This document shows, piece after piece, positions 60,301-64,000 of a DNA stretch of 64,000 nucleotides. The notes below the pieces were generated by a model. It was not told where the DNA came from. It ran no database searches and saw only the letters and a list, made by a program, of their open reading frames with translations. Position 1 is the stretch's first letter; each line of letters starts with the position of its first letter. Location: contig BNBX01000001.1 in assembly GCA_014656175.1 (NCBI GenBank), forward strand, positions 496,001-560,000. Direction: 5' to 3'. This stretch comes from Streptomyces werraensis (GTDB lineage Bacteria; Actinomycetota; Actinomycetes; Streptomycetales; Streptomycetaceae). The translations under genes were made by a program, and so were the position numbers.

Positions 60301-61721
60301 CGACCGTCCGGCTGAGCTGGCCGGGGAAGCGGCCGGTCGGCGAACTGGTGCTGGCGCCCGCGGGCGGACTGTCGGCGCGGGCCGAGGAGGTGCGGATCAC
60401 CTCCCCGGCCGGCGCGGTGGTCGCGGGCGTCGACGCACACGGCTGGGTGCGGTTCCCGCCGATGACCACCGACCGCCTCGACATCACGGTCACCCGCACC
60501 GCCCCGCTCACCGTGCACAACCCGGCGGTGGGCGACGACCTCCAGCTCCCGGCCGGCTTCACCGAGGCGTACGTCCCCGCCCTGGACGACCTGCGCACGG
60601 AGCAGCCGAAGGGTGACCCCGCGTTCTCACTGGCGTGCGGCAAGGGCCCGACGCTGACGGTGGACGGCGAGCGGTACGACACCGCCGTGCGCGGCACCGT
60701 ACGGGACCTCGTGGAGCGGCGGCCCGTCGCGGTGACGCCGTGCCGCGACGGGCGGACCGTTCCCGGTCTGGAACTCGCGGCGGGCCCGCACGAGATCGAA
60801 GCCGGTGACGCGGGCCCGCTCACCGCGACCGAGGTGACGCTGGCCCTGGGGACCGTGCCGGACCGCGCCGCCACCGAGCGCGACCTGCGGGTGCGGGACT
60901 GGGCGGGCGACCGCCGCGAGGTGCTCGTCGGGCCGGGCGCCGCCTCGTACCTGACGATGCACGAGAACCACAACGACGGCTGGAAGGCCACGCTCGACGG
61001 CGAGGAACTGACCCCGCTGCGCCTGGACGGGTGGCAGCAGGGCTGGCTGGTCCCGGCCGGCGAGGGCGGCACGCTGAAGCTCTCCTACGGGCCCGCCACG
61101 ACGTACGGCGCCGCACTGGTCGCGAGCGGCGCCGGGATCGTGGCGCTGGCGGGCCTGCTGCTGTGGCGCCGCCGCGCGGAGAACCCGGACGCCCCGCAAC
61201 CGGCGCCTCCGCCCCCCGGGGTGTGGCTGGGCACGGTCGCGGTGACGCTGACGGGCGTGGTGATCGCCGGCTGGTGGGCCCTGCTGCTCCCGCCCCTGGC
61301 CCTGCTCGCGTGGCGCCGCCGCTCCCTGCTCCCCCCGCTGGCCTTCGCCACCCTCACGGGAGCGGGCCTCGTGGCGGCGGTGGGCGCGGGAGGCGCGGTC
61401 CGCGCGGGCGAGGGGGCGTTCGGGCATGTGGCTCAAGTACTGGCGTTGACGGGTCTGTTCGCGGGGCTGGTGACGTTGGGCGCGGGCCGTGAACGCGACG
61501 AGACGCCCACCGGCGGGGAGCCGGGCCCGGACGACGGCAACACGGGGCAGCGGCAGCCCCTGCCCCCGGAGCCCACGGCGCCTCTGCCCGCCCCGACGCA
61601 CCCCGACCCCGGCTCCCAGCCGCCACGGCCCCCCGCGGCCCGCGTACGCCCCTTCCTCCCACCGCTCCCGTCCCGGGGCGAGCGAGGAGAACACGGCCCC
61701 GGCGCGGGAGGTCGCGCATGA
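57381..61721 (+). CDS. AftD-like GT-C glycosyltransferase with carbohydrate-binding domains
   Basis: A 1446-residue membrane enzyme related to the alpha-(1->3)-arabinofuranosyltransferase AftD. About ten to twelve membrane helices occupy residues ~30-440. The first outer loop holds the GT-C region FDTKLGVTVDPGRFLADLGQ (~54-73). A large extracellular portion follows with discoidin (F5/8C)-like modules near residues 720-870 (DPVHAFDGDPATGWAEG) and 950-1050 (NLTDGDLTTAWIAG). Two to four C-terminal helices (~1240-1350) and a Pro-rich tail end the protein. Mycobacterial AftD builds arabinan on arabinogalactan; Streptomyces lacks that polymer, so the acceptor here is unknown. Confidence 0.87.
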   Translation: MTTTVQAPPPTAVPAGRTAAGPPSGPRSRRWLLGFWAAVFVLLVAVRPGRQTFDTKLGVTVDPGRFLADLGQLWQSRGSFGGIADQYTGYLWPMLPYYWLADLVRLPVWLAERLWMSLIVTAAFWGALRLAERLRAGSGASRPVAAAAYALWPVFTAVVGSTSAAALPGALLPWVLLPLADQRYAARVAALRSALLVPFMGGVNAASTLASLLPVGLYLLSRPPGARKRKLIAWWAPAVAVATAWWWIPLLLLGVHGENFLPYIETARTTTDTMAATEALRGAGNWVAYLHFGEPWLPAGWAVASSAAVVVCSACAAGLGLAGLARRDMPERRWLVLTVVAAVLVLLAGYGGASGGPFHGTVQDWLDGWLSPFRNIYKFQTGLALALVLGLAHLAGRGVPGRGARRRPGARTAAVLAAVLVLPGLAWPYVSGKVLGPGSFQEIPAYWRATADWLERNSPDARALVVPATAHGIHTWGSTIDQPLDVVAGSPWAQRDYVPFGTPGNRRALDAVEQALLTGGEVPDLADYLSRAGVHYVVVRNDLDPDRLGQVPTATVKRALEQSGYERVEGLGPVTTGGVIAPDTPLQVEGLYPRQRAVEIYRPAGADAPRPGRAELLPVADTAVVSGGPESLLPSAKELRGRPAVLTGDAHPGLGVPAVQVTGDGLRRADTRFGLVNSNTSYTYTPEERNAPDAAQDPGESPRQILPVEGEEHQTVAELRGAREVSASSYGNWLFHLPQYDPVHAFDGDPATGWAEGAEDTPDGQWLRIAFDGRYDMPDTIRVTPLRQNGVRAAPTEVRVETENGSATSFLRVDGERERTDAPAGPTRWMKLTITGSTVPRPGVTGAGFAEVELPGVKVTRLLRLPEDGKDTAAPARIVSLHRAADPTGLSLASSESGLRRIVDAGQAGTYAVRARAVAVPGEALDRLLYEVAPGQRRRIVATADSTARLGAGLSARNLTDGDLTTAWIAGDDPTVRLSWPGKRPVGELVLAPAGGLSARAEEVRITSPAGAVVAGVDAHGWVRFPPMTTDRLDITVTRTAPLTVHNPAVGDDLQLPAGFTEAYVPALDDLRTEQPKGDPAFSLACGKGPTLTVDGERYDTAVRGTVRDLVERRPVAVTPCRDGRTVPGLELAAGPHEIEAGDAGPLTATEVTLALGTVPDRAATERDLRVRDWAGDRREVLVGPGAASYLTMHENHNDGWKATLDGEELTPLRLDGWQQGWLVPAGEGGTLKLSYGPATTYGAALVASGAGIVALAGLLLWRRRAENPDAPQPAPPPPGVWLGTVAVTLTGVVIAGWWALLLPPLALLAWRRRSLLPPLAFATLTGAGLVAAVGAGGAVRAGEGAFGHVAQVLALTGLFAGLVTLGAGRERDETPTGGEPGPDDGNTGQRQPLPPEPTAPLPAPTHPDPGSQPPRPPAARVRPFLPPLPSRGERGEHGPGAGGRA

Positions 61722-63001
61722 ACGTGTCCACCCGGGCCGGCGGCGGCCCCGCGCGTATCCCCTTCCCCGTCGTCGACGAGATCTCCCGGCACTGTCTGCA
61801 GCACCAGGAGCCGGAGACCGTGCACATCGAGGTGCATCTCCCCGGCGACCTGGATCCGGGGCGGCTGCGCAAGGCGTTCGCGGAGGCGTTGCGGCGGCAT
61901 CCGCGGAGTCTGGTGCGGGAGGCGCCCGGGCGCTGGTACCGGCGGCGCTACGAGTGGGAGGCGACCGACGGGCCGGACGCGGAGCCGGTGAGCTTCCCGG
62001 TGCCGGGCGAGCACGCCCTGCGGGACGCCCGTAGGCGGGCGCTGCGCGCGGCGCCCCCGCTCGCCCTGTCGCCGCCGGTCCGGCTGGAAGCCGTGCGCGG
62101 GGAGGCGGAGGGCACCGTCCTGGTCCTCACCGTCAACCACACCGCGATGGACGGCCCCGCCTGCCTGCGCGTGCTGGCGACGGCCGCCGAGCTGTACGGC
62201 GGGCGGGACAACGAGCCGGCCGCCCCGCCCGTCCGTCCCCCGGACGCGCCGCCCGTCCCGTGGAACACCCCGTCCCCGTGGATCCGGCCCGCCCGGGTGG
62301 CGCGCGGCGCGCCCGGCCCCGCGCCCGGCAACGGGCTGATCGTCACGGAGCTGCCGCTGCCGCGCCGTCCGAAGGGCGCCCCGTACACGGTGAACGACCA
62401 GCTGATGGCGGCCACCGCGCTGACCGTGGCGCACTGGAACCGGGAGCGCGGCGCCGGGCGGGGCCGGCCGCTGCGGATCACCATGCCGGTGGACGACCGG
62501 CCCCGGGACAGCGGCATGCCGATCGGCAACGGCACCCGCCTGGTCGACGTGGCCTTCGCTCCGAAGGAGCTGGACGCGGACGCGGTGCCGGAGCTGCTGC
62601 GCCGCACCGCCCTGCGCACCCGCGCCCTGAAAGCCCTCCCCCGCCCCCAGCTGGGGCACGGCGCGGCACTGTTGACCGCTCCGTGGGCGCCGGTCGCCTG
62701 CCGGGCCGCGCTGACCCGGGCGGTACGGCGGGCGGCGGCGCCGTGGACGTCGACCACGCTGCTCAGCAACATCGGCCGCGTCCCGTACCCGCTGGACTTC
62801 GGTGAGGACGCGGGCCGGGCGCGGGCCGTGTGGTTCTCGGCGCCCGCCCGGATGCCGCGCGGGCTGACGTTCACCACCGCGTCCACGGCGGGCCGGCTGC
62901 ATCTGGCCCTGCGCTGGTCGAGCGCGCTGCTCGGGGACGGTGACGGGGCGCGTCTGCGCGAGCTGTTCGCGCACCACCTGCGGACCACGGAGGCGACCTG
63001 A
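61718..63001 (+). CDS. Condensation-fold acyltransferase (PapA-like)
   Basis: A 427-residue protein with the condensation/acyltransferase fold. The active-site motif HHxxxDG appears as VNHTAMDGP (H at the second position; the first is Asn), so the catalytic His and Asp are present. The structural motif ITMPVDDRPRDSGMPIGN and the LLSNIGRVP region support the fold. The ATG overlaps the AftD-like stop. No adenylation or carrier domain is nearby, which suggests a stand-alone acyltransferase like PapA5 that acylates a sugar or lipid. Confidence 0.83.
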   Translation: MNVSTRAGGGPARIPFPVVDEISRHCLQHQEPETVHIEVHLPGDLDPGRLRKAFAEALRRHPRSLVREAPGRWYRRRYEWEATDGPDAEPVSFPVPGEHALRDARRRALRAAPPLALSPPVRLEAVRGEAEGTVLVLTVNHTAMDGPACLRVLATAAELYGGRDNEPAAPPVRPPDAPPVPWNTPSPWIRPARVARGAPGPAPGNGLIVTELPLPRRPKGAPYTVNDQLMAATALTVAHWNRERGAGRGRPLRITMPVDDRPRDSGMPIGNGTRLVDVAFAPKELDADAVPELLRRTALRTRALKALPRPQLGHGAALLTAPWAPVACRAALTRAVRRAAAPWTSTTLLSNIGRVPYPLDFGEDAGRARAVWFSAPARMPRGLTFTTASTAGRLHLALRWSSALLGDGDGARLRELFAHHLRTTEAT

Positions 63002-63769
63002 GTGGCGACGACCTCAACCACGACCACCGGCTCCCCGAGCACGCCGTCCCCGTCCCCCGGGCTGCGCGACTTCTACGAGAACCCCGCCGTGCCCGTCGCC
63101 TCGGGCCCTTCCCGCAGTCTGCGCCAGGCCCGCATGCTGGCCCGCGCGCTGGGTCCGGCCGGCGGGTCCGGACCGCGCACGGTGCTGGACATCGGCTGCG
63201 GAGACGGCACCGCGGCCGCCACCGCGGCCCCGCTGCTGCGCGGCCACCGGCTGATCGGCGTCGACTGGTCGCAGGATGCCCTCACCCGGGCGCACACCCG
63301 GCTGCCGTACGCGGTGCGCGGCGAACTGGGCGGCGGGGGGCTGCCGTTCGCGTCGGGGGCGGCGGACGCGGTGCTGTTCAGCGAGGTGCTGGAGCATCTG
63401 GTCGACCCGGACGCGGCGCTCGACGAGATCCGCCGCGTGCTGCGTCCGGGCGGTCATCTCATGCTGTCCACACCGAACCTGGCGGCCTGGTACAACCGCG
63501 GTCTGCTGCTCGCGGGGGTGCAGCCGGTGTTCTCCGAGGTGAGCCTGCGCGGCATCCACGGCCGGCCCGGCACGGAGGTGGTGGGCCATCTGCGGCTGTA
63601 CACCGCCCGCGCGCTGCGGGAGTTCGCCGCCGCGTCCGGCTTCACCGTCGTGACGCTCGAGGGGGCGCCGTTCCACGGGGTGCCGCGCGTGCTGCGGCCG
63701 CTGGACCGGCTGGCCTGCGCGGCGCCGTCGCTCGCGTCGATCCTGCTGCTGCACGCGCGGCGGACATGA
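63002..63769 (+). CDS. Class I SAM-dependent methyltransferase
   Basis: A 255-residue methyltransferase starting GTG directly after the previous stop. Motif I is VLDIGCGDGTAAA, the post-I acidic residue lies in GVDWSQDAL, and FSEVLEHLVDPDAALDEI with LRPGGHLMLSTPN follow. It carries a Thr/Ser-rich N-terminal stretch (1-18). It is probably the second tailoring methyltransferase of the operon. Confidence 0.91.
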   Translation: MATTSTTTTGSPSTPSPSPGLRDFYENPAVPVASGPSRSLRQARMLARALGPAGGSGPRTVLDIGCGDGTAAATAAPLLRGHRLIGVDWSQDALTRAHTRLPYAVRGELGGGGLPFASGAADAVLFSEVLEHLVDPDAALDEIRRVLRPGGHLMLSTPNLAAWYNRGLLLAGVQPVFSEVSLRGIHGRPGTEVVGHLRLYTARALREFAAASGFTVVTLEGAPFHGVPRVLRPLDRLACAAPSLASILLLHARRT

Positions 63770-63784
63770 GAGGGGCGGGGGGAC

Positions 63785-64000
63785 ATGTGGTGGGGAGTGG
63801 GCGCGGCGCTGCTGGCGAACGTCCTGTACAGCGCCGGGTTCGTGCTGGAGAAGCGGGCGCTGGGCGCGCTGCCCGAGGTGACGGTGCGCCGGCCGGCCCG
63901 GCTGCTGCGGCTGGTGCTGGGCAGCCCGCTGTGGATCGGCGGCTCGCTGGCCCTCGCGGCCGGGTTCGCGGCGCAGCTCGCCGTGTACCGCACGCTGCCG
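63785..64000 (+). CDS. EamA/DMT-like transporter, 3' partial
   Basis: The first 72 residues of a membrane protein starting with ATG at 63785. WGVGAALLANVLYSAGFVLE and a second hydrophobic segment (WIGGSLALAAGFAAQLAVY) match the N-terminus of DMT/EamA-type transporters, including the NIPA-like group. The rest lies beyond the window. It lies 15 bp after the methyltransferase and belongs to the same operon; it may export or flip a product or precursor. Confidence 0.75.
   Translation, partial: MWWGVGAALLANVLYSAGFVLEKRALGALPEVTVRRPARLLRLVLGSPLWIGGSLALAAGFAAQLAVYRTLP

Noticed and set aside
57381..61721. Arabinogalactan synthesis inferred from the AftD likeness
   Set aside because: Other arabinogalactan genes are absent here and Streptomyces does not make this polymer, so only the family likeness is claimed.
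61718..63001. NRPS cluster suggested by the condensation-fold protein
   Set aside because: No adenylation, carrier or thioesterase domains are present; the neighbours are glycan enzymes.

Overview
The window is high-GC actinobacterial DNA, almost certainly the chromosome of a Streptomyces. It shows third-position GC bias, many GTG/TTG starts, 4-nt stop/start overlaps, Tat-exported enzymes, a complete mce operon, and protein families largely confined to Streptomyces (a SCO2400-type zinc-ribbon protein, DUF3145, DUF6801). The run from fabF through the SCO2400-type gene and sugar genes to mce looks like conserved core chromosome of S. coelicolor relatives; this is recalled from memory, not checked. 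No insertion sequence, phage, tRNA, rRNA or CRISPR was seen.

Layout. 1-6.8 kb: end of fabF, DUF3145 gene, SGNH lipoprotein, cytosolic aldose 1-epimerase, exported pyroglutamyl-peptidase homologue, LysE-type exporter and EI24-type membrane protein. 6.9-11 kb: two divergent regulator/target pairs (MFS pump with XRE-cupin regulator; CurA-like reductase with MarR regulator, which has two perfect 13-bp palindromes between the genes) and the SCO2400-type gene. 12-20.8 kb: sugar locus with a GalD-type acid-sugar dehydratase, zinc dehydrogenase, TIM-barrel-like protein, ChvE/GguA/GguB-type ABC importer and a Tat-exported mutarotase. 21-24 kb: aminotransferase with a long proline-rich tail, and a lytic transglycosylase. 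24.4-36.3 kb (minus): mce operon with ATPase, two YrbE permeases, MceA-F and four Mce-associated proteins. 36.9-42.5 kb: four secreted proteins and a PucR-type regulator. 42.8-47.2 kb: a GH35 homologue lacking both catalytic glutamates and a GH51 arabinofuranosidase. 47.5-50.9 kb: tight three-gene unit of an ImmA/IrrE-like metalloprotease, an MAB_1171c-type membrane protein and an FAD oxidoreductase. 50.9-52.5 kb: SMP-30 lactonase with an IclR regulator. 52.6-54 kb: second PucR-type regulator and a small membrane protein. 54.2-64 kb: envelope-glycan operon (DUF3068, GT4, methyltransferase, AftD-like GT-C, condensation-fold acyltransferase, methyltransferase, EamA-like transporter) running off the end.

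The most interesting result is a putative IclR regulon. The 9-mer ATATCGAAC (or its complement GTTCGATAT) lies in the correct orientation upstream of four transcription units spread over 40 kb: dehydratase-dehydrogenase, TIM-barrel gene, GH51 gene and iclR-SMP30. In three of them it sits 20-30 bp downstream of a well-formed promoter. The regulated enzymes make a coherent oxidative, non-phosphorylating route for L-arabinose or D-galactose: release, uptake, mutarotation, C1 oxidation, lactone hydrolysis, dehydration and perhaps cleavage. The operator is read directly from the sequence; the substrate is inference.
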